DNA of 64,000 nucleotides from Aspidapion aeneum (Eukaryota; Arthropoda; Insecta; Coleoptera; Brentidae). The stretch's first letter is position 1. The number at the start of each line of letters is the position of its first letter. The notes below the pieces were generated by a model. That model did no database searches. It saw nothing but the letters and a program-made list of their open reading frames with translations, and was not told the origin of the DNA. Below, piece after piece: positions 43,061 through 53,990 of this stretch. Location of the stretch: positions 140,561,369 to 140,625,368 of the forward strand of contig OY755039.1 of NCBI GenBank assembly GCA_963576565.1, read 5' to 3'. Position numbers and translations under genes: made by a program.

Positions 43061-43223
43061 CGAGTTCGAGGAGGTCAAGTCAAGGTAAATTCCTTTTGGG
43101 GTTTATTGATACTTTATGATGAAATTATTAACGTGCACATATGAAGGAACTGCCACTGCGCAAGTGTACAAATACGTAGGACAACTTAAACCATCTATTA
43201 TTGGAAGGCTTAAAATGACTTAC

Positions 43224-43384
43224 GTGATTGTGGTATTCCTGTTGGTAGGGCTCTCCACTTTTTCTGGAACAGTCTTTGACGAAGGGGGTTCTGTGGGGGC
43301 AGTGTGCTGAGGCGTCGAGTTGCTCGTAGGCTGTTTGGCTGCGGCCTTTAGTTTTAAGGAAGATTTTTGACTGGCTGAATAATC
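43224..43384 (-). CDS. Synd: Syndapin (PACSIN), linker exon
   Basis: 53 residues of the disordered linker between F-BAR and SH3: DYSASQKSSLKLKAAAKQPT, then NSTPQHTAPTEPPSSKTVPE and KVESPTNRNTTIT. Low sequence conservation is normal for this part. The call rests on splice sites (acceptor TTTTATGTAG, donor CAC|GTAAGT) and on the phase match to both neighbours (QFE-DYS and TIT-NGSA). A small further exon before it cannot be excluded, since other syndapins have a somewhat longer end to the F-BAR domain. Confidence 0.8.
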
Positions 43385-43640
43385 CTACATAAAAGATTTA
43401 AATGTTTCACATATGGAAGAAAAGTCACAAGATTTTCGTTTTTTTTAACCTCACAGACCACTCTCGCGTTTATCTGACTTTTCTGAGTTTATTCATTGTG
43501 ATTGTGATTGGAAAAATAATATTATCATTATACTGGTCCACCAAGTCAACAAAGTTTAGTTTTGAGAAAATCGAACATTAGGATATTCCAAAATTAGGAA
43601 CGAAATTTTGATACCTTGATTTGATTGAGAAACTCCTGAG
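43385..43640 (-). other. Start of the 9.9-kb Syndapin intron, no feature seen
   Basis: Intron between the linker exon and the F-BAR end exon (43385-53299). This first part shows nothing. The remainder is described in the following entries. Confidence 0.5.
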
Positions 43641-43653
43641 TTTTACATGAACG

Positions 43654-44270
43654 ATGCAATGGATACTAAAAAAAGTATGTAAGTATGAAATAATAATTAA
43701 TGAACTGGAGGAAGACCTGACAAGAATAAAATGGGACATTATAGGATTGTCAGAAACCCGTCGAAAATCAGAAAACCGAATAAAACTAAACTCCGGCAAT
43801 CTACTATACCATAAAGGCAACGAAGATAACAGCTACTTCGGAGTAGGATTCATAATAAATAAAACTATAAGTAAACACGTCCATACTATTAAAGGAATCT
43901 CAGATCGCGTCGCATATCTTACATTCAAAACAAAAAGAACATCACTTAAAGTTATCCAAGTATATGCCCCACTTCTACCTACGATGATGAGAACATCGAA
44001 GCTTCTATGAAAACATCTCAAAAGGTATAGAAGAACACCAAACCCATGTTACCTTAGTAATGCGAGATTTTAATGCCAAATTAGGTAAGAAAATTAACAT
44101 AGAAGAAACTAAAATAGGTGATATTGGATATGGCGAAAGTAAAGACACCTTTATGCAATGAATTCGTTCTATAGAAAGAAACGGCAACGAAAATGGACAT
44201 GGCTCAGCCCTAATGGAATAACAAAAAACAAAATTGATTACATACTGAGAAAAACATCGTTAGAGATGTA
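43654..44270 (+). pseudogene. RTE-type LINE endonuclease fragment
   Basis: Apurinic-endonuclease-like domain: IKWDIIGLSETRRKSENRIK, NSGNLLYHKGNEDNS, FGVGFIINKTISKHV, SDRVAYLTFKTKRTSLKVIQ and VYAP to 44010. A frameshift leads to VTLVMRDFNAKLGKKI and later ITKNKIDYILRK. These are the LSETR, QVYAP and GDFNA-type motifs of RTE endonucleases; the Gly of GDFN is Arg here. Several frameshifts and stops. No RT domain follows, so it is 3'-truncated. Confidence 0.85.
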
Positions 44271-44431
44271 ACAGTCCTAAACAGCTTTATAACAGTCAGT
44301 GATCACAGGATGGTCAGAAAAATTGTTGATAACAATGAACAACTTGAGATGTAACAATCCTAACCAGCTTTATAACAGTCAGTGATCACAGGATGGTCAG
44401 AAAAATTGTTGATAACAATGAACAACTTGAA
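44256..44431. repeat. Tandem duplication of about 85 bp within the LINE fragment
   Basis: TTTATAACAGTCAGTGATCA with CAGGATGGTCAGAAAAATTG occurs twice, at about 44283 and 44368, with only a few differences. Confidence 0.85.
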
Positions 44432-44610
44432 ATGAATAAACTTACATAAAATAAAGCTGTATACAAAGAAAGGAACAGCTAGCCCAGAACTTAAGATGCG
44501 AAAATGAAATGAAAATATAGACGAAATAGAAAACAAAATTGTATATCAGAAGAAACAAATAAACTGATGGAAAAATTGCGGAACCTGGAGAAAGAAGGAA
44601 AAGGGACATA

Positions 44611-45290
44611 CCGGGTGGGCCAAAAAAAACAGGAAATTCTTTTTCTCATTATAACTTGTGAACTATACCATCGATTTTAATGGGACAAACTGCACTTGAC
44701 AGAGAATTAATCAGAGTTTTGACTAAATATAATGTTTTGTCCACTATCTGAAAATCCAAGATGGCGGACGAAATTAAATTGTACCCCTCAAAGATGCTTG
44801 TTCATTCTTGTGTTGCAAACATGTCTTAATTATTTATTTAAATTAGTAAGAAAGCTGCGTTCTTGCCACACACAAGATACGATTTCGCAAATTCGGTTTG
44901 AAGGTTCTAAAAAAAATATTTTTGTTTCAACCATTGTTTTAAACATTATACGATTCCCTTGCCAATTATGTCTGCACTTATTTCCTTATATATTCATTAC
45001 TACTGAACTGATTTTGATGAAATAAAAAACTTCCTAGTGAGAATTATCGTAATCGTACCTTGTGTGTGGCAAGAATGCAGCTTTTTTACTAATTTAGATA
45101 AATGATTAAGACATGTTCGCAACACAAGAATAAACGAGCATCTTTGAAGGGTACAATTTAATTTCGTCCGCCATCTTGGATTTTTAGATAGCGGACAAAA
45201 AAATATATTTAGTCAAAACCATGATTAATTCTCTATCAAGTGCAGTTTGCCCCATTGAAATCGATTGTATAGTTCAAAAGTTATAATGAA
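44611..45290. mobile_element. TA-flanked CCGGGTGGG foldback element, third copy
   Basis: Starts TACCGGGTGGGCCAAAAAAA. Arms AACTATACCATCGATTTTAA with AGAGAATTAATCAGAGTTTT and CAAGATGGCGGACGAAATTA are followed by their inverses, ending near GTTCAAAAGTTATAATGAAT. The outermost right terminal repeat is lost. Non-coding. Confidence 0.8.
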
Positions 45291-45754
45291 TTAAATAAAA
45301 CTATATGAAAAATTATAAAAGTAAATAAAAGAAAGAGCAAAGAAATAAAAGTTAGGAAAGAAATATGAAATGTCTAAGGCCAACTCTAGGTAGATATCAA
45401 ATAATTAAAATAAAGGATATGATATGATAGGATCTGATATCTGTTTTTTGTAAATACCTTAGAAACCAAAGCTGCTATGAAGGTTTTGGTTATAACACAA
45501 ATTTTTGAGAAAAATGTGATAGTATATATTCCGAAACCCGCATATTGATACAGTTAGTATTTTTTCAATTTTTTAACTGTCAAAAAACGGTCATTAGCAT
45601 TCATGAATTTTGACCTGTTTCTGGTGGTTACAGCGTCGCATACTATTTTTCATGAAAATCTCTGGTCAAGCGCTTCCGGAATTATCGTGGGTCGCACAGA
45701 CACATACACACACACATCACGACGAGATTGCTAAGATAGGTCAAAATACATTTT
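45291..45754. other. Syndapin intron, no feature seen
   Basis: About 460 bp of AT-rich DNA with a short CACA repeat near 45702-45716. Nothing classifiable. Confidence 0.4.
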
Positions 45755-46120
45755 CGGTTAAAACTGTTTGGTTTTCACTATCTCCAACGTCGATCACAAG
45801 GATACGAGTGATCCCTATCTGGAACACGTCCTGACAATCAGGAACAAGTGATCCATGCCAATCCACGACCGGACCGGTTTCGACCTTTTGGGCCATCTCT
45901 CCAGAAATAAGCGGAGTAGTTGTTTCTGTTGGTTTCACAAAAGTTATGCTCTACACGAAGCTATCGCCTACATTCACCTGAGGATGGCCCTAAAGGTCGA
46001 AACCGGTCCGGTCGTGGATTGGCATGGATCACTTGGTCCTGATTGTCAGGATGTGTTCCGGACGGGGATCACTCGTATCCTTGTGATCGACGTTGGAGAT
46101 AGTGAAAACCAAACAGTTTT
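45755..46120. mobile_element. Palindromic terminal repeat of a Penelope-like type
   Basis: Arms of about 135 bp: TGGTTTTCACTATCTCCAAC to CGGACCGGTTTCGACCTTTT at the left pair with AAAGGTCGAAACCGGTCCGG to GTTGGAGATAGTGAAAACCA at the right. The right arm contains CTGAGGA, GGCC-CTAAA-GGTC and GAAACC (45978-46002), fitting a hammerhead-like core. The left arm has a mutated version. GC-richer than the surroundings. Confidence 0.6.
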
Positions 46121-46837
46121 AACAAGTTCCCAACGAAAGCATCAAGCCATCAGTATAATTCAATGCCGGTAGGGGTATTTTCTTCCGGAGTAGTTGTTTC
46201 TGTTGGTTTCCCAATACATTTTCGGTGTTTTTCTTCATTGAAAACAATACCTTCTCTAGCAATTGCTGCGCGGACTAGGAAGATAAAAGTAATCAAAAAT
46301 TTTAAAGCAAAAAACCATTAAAATAAAACGTACATGCAAATCTTCGCCAACAGGCCTTTGATGGATCAGGGTGATTCCTGTAGGGACTGCTTCTTTCGAT
46401 TTGCCCTTGTGAATGTCTCGGAATTCCTCGGTATAATCCTAATGCATGCATTAAAAAACAACAAAAATCAAAAAAAAAAGATAAAAAAAAAAAAGAACAA
46501 AAAAACATAAAGGGGTTAATAATAACACCTAAAAATAAAACCTTAAAAGAAGCTTTTGGGCACTAAGCTAAAGGAAAATTAAGGAAAACCTGCATATTGA
46601 TACAAAGCTTTGTTCAAATAAACCTAACAATAAACTGGGCCTAACTGCCGGGCCTACGGATCAATCCCCCACTACTACTACAACAATAACCTAAAAAAAT
46701 ACTTTTAGTAACGGTGAATTTTCAAAAAATCTCAATAAATAATTAAGTATATTAGACTTTAATAATGGGAAAAAAATACACCCAAATATCTATTTTTAAC
46801 GCTATTTAATTTTTTTGCCTTGCCAGCTAATAAGGTA
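46121..46837. other. Intron DNA with a possible LINE 3' tail
   Basis: A segment ending GGATCAATCCCCCACTACTA (46651-46680) resembles the 3' tail of the LINE fragment at 6012 (C-run plus CACTACTACTA), so 46300-46690 may be the 3' UTR of a related retroelement in plus orientation. No coding sequence. An A-rich stretch lies at 46450-46510. Confidence 0.4.
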
Positions 46838-48421
46838 CAGGGTGTCCCAAATTGGGCACTTTTAGGGGATTTAAGGTACTTCCAGGGGAGACAGAGAAAA
46901 ACTGACCACGCATTGCGAGGCTCAAATTTCAAGAGAAGACTTATAGTGAAAACCGCATTTTGAAATATCGTCTCGTCTTTGAGCTACGGAGGCTTTTTGA
47001 AAATTCTGCATTTTGGAAGGAGGTCTATAACTTCGTTATTAGTGGAAATTTTGATTTAGAGTAAATTGCAATTTTATAGACTTTGTCACGAGGAATTCAC
47101 CCGCTAAATTAAAATTTAACTGTCACTTTTATTTTTTGAGATATGACATAAAGTTGTATTTTCTCTTATGGAATGGCGTATATTTTAATTAATTTTCGAA
47201 TTCGTCATTGAATTCTTATCAAAATGATGTATCATATGTCATAGTTTTATTGAGCGGTTTCGGAGATAATTAAAGTTTTTTATTTTTGTCTAGATGCGTT
47301 GAATGACGTCATGTGCCATTGACATGAAAGCCTTGCGGTCAAATCCTACTGTTAACTACTCCTATAATTTTGTTGTCTGATACTATGCAAATCAAGTTGG
47401 CCTTGCGTTTTGGCGTTTTGTCATTGTTTTCAATTGTTTAAACAATTTGACATTACAGTTTGATATGAAATTATTTTGCACAAAAGCGTTTTTAATTTTA
47501 ATTTGAAATATGTATCAAAACGATGAAAAGTATGACATGTTAAAATGTTACTGGGAAAGTAATGATAATCGACAGGGCGCTGGAAACTTATATATTCAAA
47601 GGTATCCCGAACGAAGACAACCGTATATGGATATATTTCCAAAGTTGAAAAGGAACCTTGTTCAGTATGGCTCTTTTTCAAAACCGTGGGCCAAAATATA
47701 TGACGTTAGGAGGTACCGTGAGTTAGAGGAGATAGGCATTATGGGTGAGTTAGAACAAAATAATTCACGATCATTGAGACAATTAGAAGCTGCTACAGGC
47801 ATACCGAGAACTTCAATCCACCGAACACTTAAACGGAATAATTATAAGCTTTGAGGGCCGTCAGCTGAATTATAATTTTCCAAACCAGGCTTACTATATT
47901 TTTGACTGTGTAAAATAATAAAAATACTGGAGTGCCTTGACCTGCCTCAGCAGGAAATCATAGCGCACTAGAAATAAGTGAAAAAGCTGAATATCTCCTA
48001 AACCGCTCAATCAAACTATGACATATCATACATCATTTTGAAAAGAATTCAATGGCGAATTCGAAAATTAATTAAAATATAGGCTATTCCATAAGAAAAA
48101 ATGCAACTTTATGTCATATCTCAAAAACTAAAAGTGACAGTTAAAATTTAATTTAGAGGGTGAATTCCTCGTGACAAAGTCTATAAAATTGCAATTTACT
48201 CTAAATCAAAATTTCCACTAATAACGAAGTTATAGACCCCCTTCCAAAATGCAGCCTTTAAAAAAAGCCCCCGTAGCTCAAAGACGAGACGATATTTCAA
48301 AATGCGATTTTCACTATAAGTCTTCTCTTGAAATTTGAGCTCGCAATGCGTGGTCAGTTTTTCTCTGTCTCCCCTAGAAGTACCTTATACCCCCTAAAAG
48401 TGCCCAATTTGGGACACCCTG
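46838..48421 (+). mobile_element. CAGGGTGTCCCAAATTGGG mariner-type element with HTH ORF
   Basis: Ends CAGGGTGTCCCAAATTGGGC and GCCCAATTTGGGACACCCTG are perfect inverses, flanked by TA (46836-46837 and 48422-48423). Arms of about 500 bp pair (for example GAATTCACCCGCTAAATTAA with its diverged inverse near 48150). Between the arms is a 114-codon ORF for a paired helix-turn-helix protein. 1,584 bp. Confidence 0.9.
47510..47854 (+). CDS. N-terminal HTH region of a mariner/Tc1-related transposase (DUF4817-like)
   Basis: 114 residues with two DNA-binding regions: about 8-55 (KYDMLKCYWESNDNRQGAGN, YIQRYPERRQPYMDIFPKLK), the form known as DUF4817 in insect transposon proteins, and about 84-112 (NSRSLRQLEAATGIPRTSIH, RTLKRNNYK), an HTH. 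It stops before any DDE catalytic domain. Either a truncated transposase or a short DNA-binding protein kept by a non-autonomous element. The frame is clean, with its own ATG and stop, and it sits between long inverted arms. Confidence 0.7.
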   Translation: MYQNDEKYDMLKCYWESNDNRQGAGNLYIQRYPERRQPYMDIFPKLKRNLVQYGSFSKPWAKIYDVRRYRELEEIGIMGELEQNNSRSLRQLEAATGIPRTSIHRTLKRNNYKL

Positions 48422-48427
48422 TACATA

Positions 48428-48936
48428 TAGTCCACAGGAAATGAAATTTTTGTACATAGCCTTATTTTGATACGACGACTTTTTCATCTGCAAAAATTCT
48501 TGAAAGTGATTCCTAACAGAGTACGCGGGAGCAGAAATCTTTCGAGCTTCGCAATGAATAAACCAAGCATGCAATTTTAGAAACAATGTTGCCATTTATA
48601 CATTAAAACACATAAGAAAATACCGGTTACTAATTCTTTACTGATACTTTTTCCATTTTGTATGAAATGAAAAAAGTAACACTAATATAACCGACAATTC
48701 TTAATCTGTGGCTTAAAAAAATGTGTTTAAAAGTAAATGGCAACATTGTCCCCAAAATCGCATGTTTGGTTTAGTCAGCCTGACGCTGAGATTTTTGCTC
48801 CCGCGCACTCTGTTAGGAATAACGTTCGAGAATTTTCGCAGAGGAATAAGTTGGGCGTCTCGGCAGAATAAAGCAATGTACGAAAATTCAGCCTGTTACT
48901 CATCACTTAAAATATAGACCGGTGTACTATGGACTA
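48428..48936. mobile_element. TAGTCC-ended MITE, longer copy
   Basis: TAGTCCACAGGAAATG at the left and GTACTATGGACTA at the right are inverted. Inner arms (TTCCTAACAGAGTACGCGGG with AGCAGAAATCT, and the inverse at 48790-48830; AACAATGTTGCCATTT and the inverse) confirm the foldback structure. Same family as 38149-38360. Confidence 0.75.
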
Positions 48937-49189
48937 ATATAACGATATGTCAATTCTTAAAATAAATAAGTACGCGTATAAATTGATAAAAAACTATGAT
49001 ACTAGTATTTTACTAGAACTGAACTACGGAAGGCGAAAATAAGGTTACACAGAATGGAGTTCCTAAAGCTACGCTTCCAGTAAAGAAACATTAAGCAACT
49101 TTTTGTTCCGATTGGTTTCCCCTTTATTTATTTTATTTATTTATGATTTATTTGTTTTTATTTTTTTTTGGCTTATTTAACAAGCATTG
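48937..49189. other. Spacer before satellite
   Basis: AT-rich DNA with a TTTATT-rich run at 49132-49168. No feature. Confidence 0.45.
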
Positions 49190-52100
49190 GATGATATCAC
49201 TTGTTGCCGTAAACATAAAATATACATACACAATTATAAACTTTTTGTTTCCATTAAAGCAACCAAAAGTGTTAGTTGTATATTCATTTTTACTGTTTTA
49301 ATGCCATAAACATGAACTAAGAAAAATTATAAACCTTTTGTTTCCATTGAAGCAAACAAAATTGTTAGTTGTTATGTTGTTGTTAGTTGTTATGATTTAT
49401 TTCTTCTGGTTGCAGTAGACATAAAGCATACAGAAACCATTATAAACTTTTTGTTTCCATTAAAGCAACCAAAATTGTTAGTTTTTTACTCATATTTCCT
49501 CTTATTTAAGCAACAATGTGTAATTTCCTCCTCTTCGATTTCTGTCTTCCTCTTGCCATAAACATGAAACTTTCAGAAACAATTATAAACTTTTTGTTTC
49601 CATTAAGCAAACAAAATTGTTAGTTGTTTAATGATGTTTCCTGTTATTCAAGCAACATTGAGTCTCCCTTTGTTATGATTTATTTATTCTTGTTGCAGTA
49701 GACATAAAGCATACAGAAACAATTATAAGCTTTTTGTTTCCATTAAAGCAACCAAAATTGTTAGTTGTTTACTCATATTTCCTGTTATTTAAGCAACAAT
49801 GTGTAATTTCCCCCTCTTCGAGTTCTTTCTTCCTCTTGCCATAAACATGAAACTTTCAGAAACAATTATAAACTTTTTGTTTCCATTAAGCAAACAAAAT
49901 TGTTAGTTGTTTAATGATGTTTCCTGTTATTCAAGCAACATTGAGTCTCCTTTTGTTATGATTTATTTATTCTTGTTGCAGTAGACATAAAGCATACAGA
50001 AACAATTATAAACTTTTTGTTTCCATTAAAGCCACCAAAATTGTTAGTTTTTTAATCATATTTCCTCTTATTTAAGCAACAATGTGTAATTTTCCCCTCT
50101 TCGATTTCTTTCTTCCTCTTGCCATAAACATGAAACTTTCAGAAACAATTATAAACTTTTTGTTTCTATTAAAGCAACCATAATTGTTAGTTGTATACTT
50201 ATTTCTACTGTTTTAATGCCATAAATATGAATTAAGAAAAATTATAAACTTTTTGTTTCCATTAAGCAAACAAAATTGTTAGTTGTTTAATGATGTTTCC
50301 TGTTATTCAAGCAACATTGAGTCTTCTTTTGTTATGATTTATTTATTCTTGTTGCAGTAGACATAAAGCATACAGAAACAATTATAAACTTTTTGTTTCC
50401 ATTAAAGCAACCAAAATTGTTAGTTTTTTACTCATATTTCCTCTTATTTAAGCAACAATGTGTAATTTACCCCTCTTCGATTTCTTTCTTCCTCTTGCCA
50501 TAAACATGAAACTTTCAGAGACAATTATAAACTTTTTGTTTCTATTAAGCAAACAAAACTGTTAGTTGTTTAATGATGTTTCCTGTTATTCAAGCAACAT
50601 TGAGTCTTCTTTTGTTATGATTTATTTATTCTTGTTGCAGTAGACATAAAGCATACAGAAACAATTATAAACTTTTTGTTTCTATTAAAGCAACCATAAT
50701 TGTTAGTTGTATACTTATTTCTCCTGTTTTAATGCCATAAATATGAATTAAGAAAAATTAAAAACTTTTTGTTTCCATTAAGCAAACAAAATTGTTAGTT
50801 GTTTAATGATGTTTCCTGTTATTCAAGCAACATTGAGTCTCCTTTTGTTATGATTTATTTATTCTTGTTGCAGTAGACATAAAGCATACAGAAACAATTA
50901 TAAGCTTTTTGTTTTCATTAAAGCAACCAAAATTGTTAGTTGTTTACTCATATTTCCTGTTATTTAAGCAACAATGTGTAATTTCCCCCTCTTCGAGTTC
51001 TTTCTTCCTCTTGCCATAAACATGAAACTTTCAGAAACAACTATAAACTTTTTGTTTCTATTAAGCAAACAAAACTGTTAGTTGTTTAATGATGTTTCCT
51101 GTTAATCAAGCAACATTGAGTCTCATTTTGTTATGATTTATTTCTTCTTGTTGCAGTAGACATAAAGCATAGAGAAACAATTATAAACTTTTTGTTTCCA
51201 TTAAATCCACCAAAATTGTTAGTTGTTTACTCATGTTTCCTCTTACTTAAGCAACATTACGTAACTTTCTTCTCTTCAATTTCTTTCTTCCTCTTTACTC
51301 ATGTTTCCTGTTATTTAAGGAACATTGTGATTCATGCAACATTGAATTCTCCTCGTTGCCGTAAACATGTTAGAACAGAAAAAATTATAAACTTATTATT
51401 TCCATTAAAGCAACCGAAATTTTTAGTTGTTTTTTCATGTTTCCTGTTATTCAACTAACATTGAGAGACCTTTTGTTACGCCTTGTTTCTTCTTGTTGCC
51501 TTAAACATGAAACAAACAGAAACAATTATAAACTATTCGCTTCCATTGAAGCAAACAAAATGGTAAGTTGTTTACTCATGTTTTCCATTATTCAAGGAAC
51601 ATTGTGATTCATGCAACATTCAGTTCTTCTTGTTGCCGTTAATATGAAACATACAGAAACAATTTATAAACTTTTTGTTTGGATTATATCAACCAAAATT
51701 AGTGGTTTACTCAGGTTTTCTATTATTTAAGCAACACTGAGTGAACTTTTGTTACGATTTGTTTCTTCTTGCTGCCGTAAACATAAAACTTACAAAAACA
51801 ATTATAAACTGATTGTTTCCAATTTGTTTAATCGTTTTTTCTGTTATTCATGCAACATTGAGGAACCATGGGTTACGATTTTTTTCTTCTTGTTGCCGTA
51901 AATATGAAACATACAATAACAATTATAAACTGATTGTTTCCAATTTGTTTACTCATGTTTCCTGTTATTCAAGCAACTTTTTCTTACGATTTGTTTCTTC
52001 TTGTTGTCGTAAACATGAAACATACAGAAACAATTATAAACTATTCGCTTCCATTGAAGCAAACAAAATGGTAAGTTGTTTACTCATGTTTTCTATTATT

Positions 52101-53075
52101 CAAGGAACATTGTGATTCATGCAACATTCAGTTCTTCTTGTTGCCGTTAATATGAAACATACAGAAACAATTTATAAACTTTTTGTTTGGATTATATCAA
52201 CCAAAATTAGTGGTTTACTCAGGATTTCTATTATTTAAGCAACATTGAGTGAACTTTTGTTACGATTTGTTTCTTCTTGCTGCCGTAAACATAAAACTTA
52301 CAAAAACAATTATAAACTGATTGTTTCCAATTTGTCTAATCGTTTTTTCTGTTATTCATGCAACATTGAGGAACCATGGGTTACTATTTTTTTCCTCTTG
52401 TTGCCGTAAATATGAAACATACAATAACAATTATAAACTGATTGTTTCCAATTTGTTTACTCATGTTTCCTGTTAATCAAGCAACTTTTTCTTACGATTT
52501 GTTTCTTCTTGTTGTCGTAAACATAAAACAAACAGAAACAATTATAAACTATTCGCTTCCATTGAAGCAAACAAAATGGTAAGTTGTTTACTCATGTTTT
52601 CTATTATTCAAGGAACATTGTGATTCATGCAAAATTCAGTTCTTCTTGTTGCCGTTAATATGGAACATACAGAAACAATTTATAAACTTTTTGTTTGGAT
52701 TATATCAACCAAAATTAGTAGTTTACTCAGGTTTTCTATTATTTAAGCAACATTGAGTGAACTTTTGTTACGATTTGTTTCTTCTTGCTGCCGTAAACAT
52801 AAAACTTACAAAAACAATTATAAACTGATTGTTTCCAATTTGTTTAATCGTTTTTTCTGTTATTCATGCAACATTGAGGAACCATGGGTTACTATTTTTT
52901 TCCTCTTGTTGCCGTAAATATGAAACATACAATAACAATTATAAACTGATTGTTTCCAATTTGTTTACTCATGTTTCCTGTTATTCAAGCAACTTTTTCT
53001 TACGATTTGTTTCTTCTTGTTGTCGTAAACATGAAACATACAGAAACAATTATAAACTTTTTGTTTCAATCGCAA
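49190..53075. repeat. 3.9-kb satellite array in the Syndapin intron
   Basis: Built from units that carry AACAATTATAAACTTTTTGT with TTCCATTAAAGCAACCAAAA and TTGTTAGTTGTTTACTCATG, then TTGCCATAAACATGAAAC. The basic period is roughly 95-145 bp. From about 49400 to 51200 two unit types alternate to give a higher-order period near 285 bp. From about 51520 the pattern changes to a higher-order unit of about 510 bp (AACTATTCGCTTCCATTGAA at 51530, 52039 and 52550). Open frames inside follow from the repetition and are not genes. Confidence 0.92.
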
Positions 53076-53299
53076 CTGCAACACATATCAAGTTGCTTCT
53101 CTTTTGTTGTTTTGTCGATTTTCCTTTTTCCGAAACTTTAATGAACATTTTTGAAAACAAGCAACAGAAACACAAAAGTTGATCAATGTGACTTCTGTAG
53201 AAACGTAGCTTAAGACGCTATAGATTTTGATAGATTTGCATTTGACAACCATGCATTAAAAATGTTATTAAAAGCGGTTAAAAAAAACAAAAAATATAC
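53076..53299 (-). other. Intron between satellite and exon
   Basis: About 220 bp containing the donor side of the F-BAR end exon (GAG|GTATAT at 53299). Nothing else seen. Confidence 0.5.
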
Positions 53300-53420
53300 C
53301 TCGAATTGAGGCCAGTTCATAGCCATGTTGACCCCGTGGTTGTTTGACCACCATTTTAGGTCCTTTTCGTAGTCTGCATTGTTGATTGTGTGATAGAGTT
53401 CTTCATAGATTTGATTTAAC
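53300..53420 (-). CDS. Synd: Syndapin (PACSIN), F-BAR end exon
   Basis: 40 codons plus one base: LNQIYEELYHTINNADYEKD, then LKWWSNNHGVNMAMNWPQFE. The LxWWSNNHGVNMxMNWPQFE signature is diagnostic of syndapins and closes the F-BAR region. Acceptor TTTTTTAG at 53421-53422. The split codon with the upstream exon gives Met (DPM-LNQIY). Confidence 0.96.
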
Positions 53421-53857
53421 CTAAAAAAATAAAAAAAATTAGATGTTTACAAGAATATTTAGTATTTATCTTTTGAATGTCTTAAGATCGTGCTCTGAGT
53501 CTGGTATATAATGAGCGCGTAAGGGATTTAAAATAACTCTTTTATGGGAAAAGTATTTAATGTAAAAGGGAACTATAAAATAATTTAAATTTCCCGAAGC
53601 CGTGGTGGCGGTGCATAGTTATATCGGAATAAAAATATTAAATATTGTAGGCAAAAATCTAATTGTAATGGTTTTAAAGTAACTTTTTTGGGCAGAGTTC
53701 TTTGTTTTTTGCACTTTTCCGAAGAGTTAAATGCACCGCGCATTTAAAAAACCCCATTGTGATGAATTCTAGACAAAATATTGTATCCAAAAAATTACTA
53801 CAAATAAGGTAATCTAGGCACGTTTTTGAGTGTTGAGGTTTATTTTTTTTCCTACTT

Positions 53858-53887
53858 GCGTGCGTAAAAGTGCACTTTTACGCACGC
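53858..53887. repeat. Perfect 30-bp palindrome at the end of the recombinase element
   Basis: GCGTGCGTAAAAGTG and its exact inverse adjoin with no loop. It could be a recombinase binding or resolution site; that role is inferred from position only. Confidence 0.8.
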
Positions 53888-53990
53888 ATTTGCATATTAA
53901 AGTAAATTTAGACTTTTTTTTGTTTTATATTTTTATTTGTAACGGAAACAGTGAAAAAAAACTAAAAACTACTCGAAAAATTAAAAAAGT

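Larger units (their letters stand above)
41796..43223 (-). other. Syndapin intron with LTR remnant and short tandem repeats
   Basis: A 1.4-kb intron between the linker exon and the SH3-proximal exon. It contains the internally deleted LTR retrotransposon at 41899-42672 and two small tandem arrays at 42745-43060. The stretch 43085-43130 repeats a block found near 21434. Confidence 0.7.

Noticed and set aside
45610..46172. Open frames in both strands with similar peptides
   Set aside because: Caused by the inverted arms of the palindrome at 45755-46120.
49190..53075. CRISPR-like regular repeats
   Set aside because: Units are 95-145 bp and similar throughout, without unique spacers; a eukaryotic satellite.
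51192..53182. Several open frames of 60-117 codons
   Set aside because: They repeat with the satellite period and encode low-complexity peptides.
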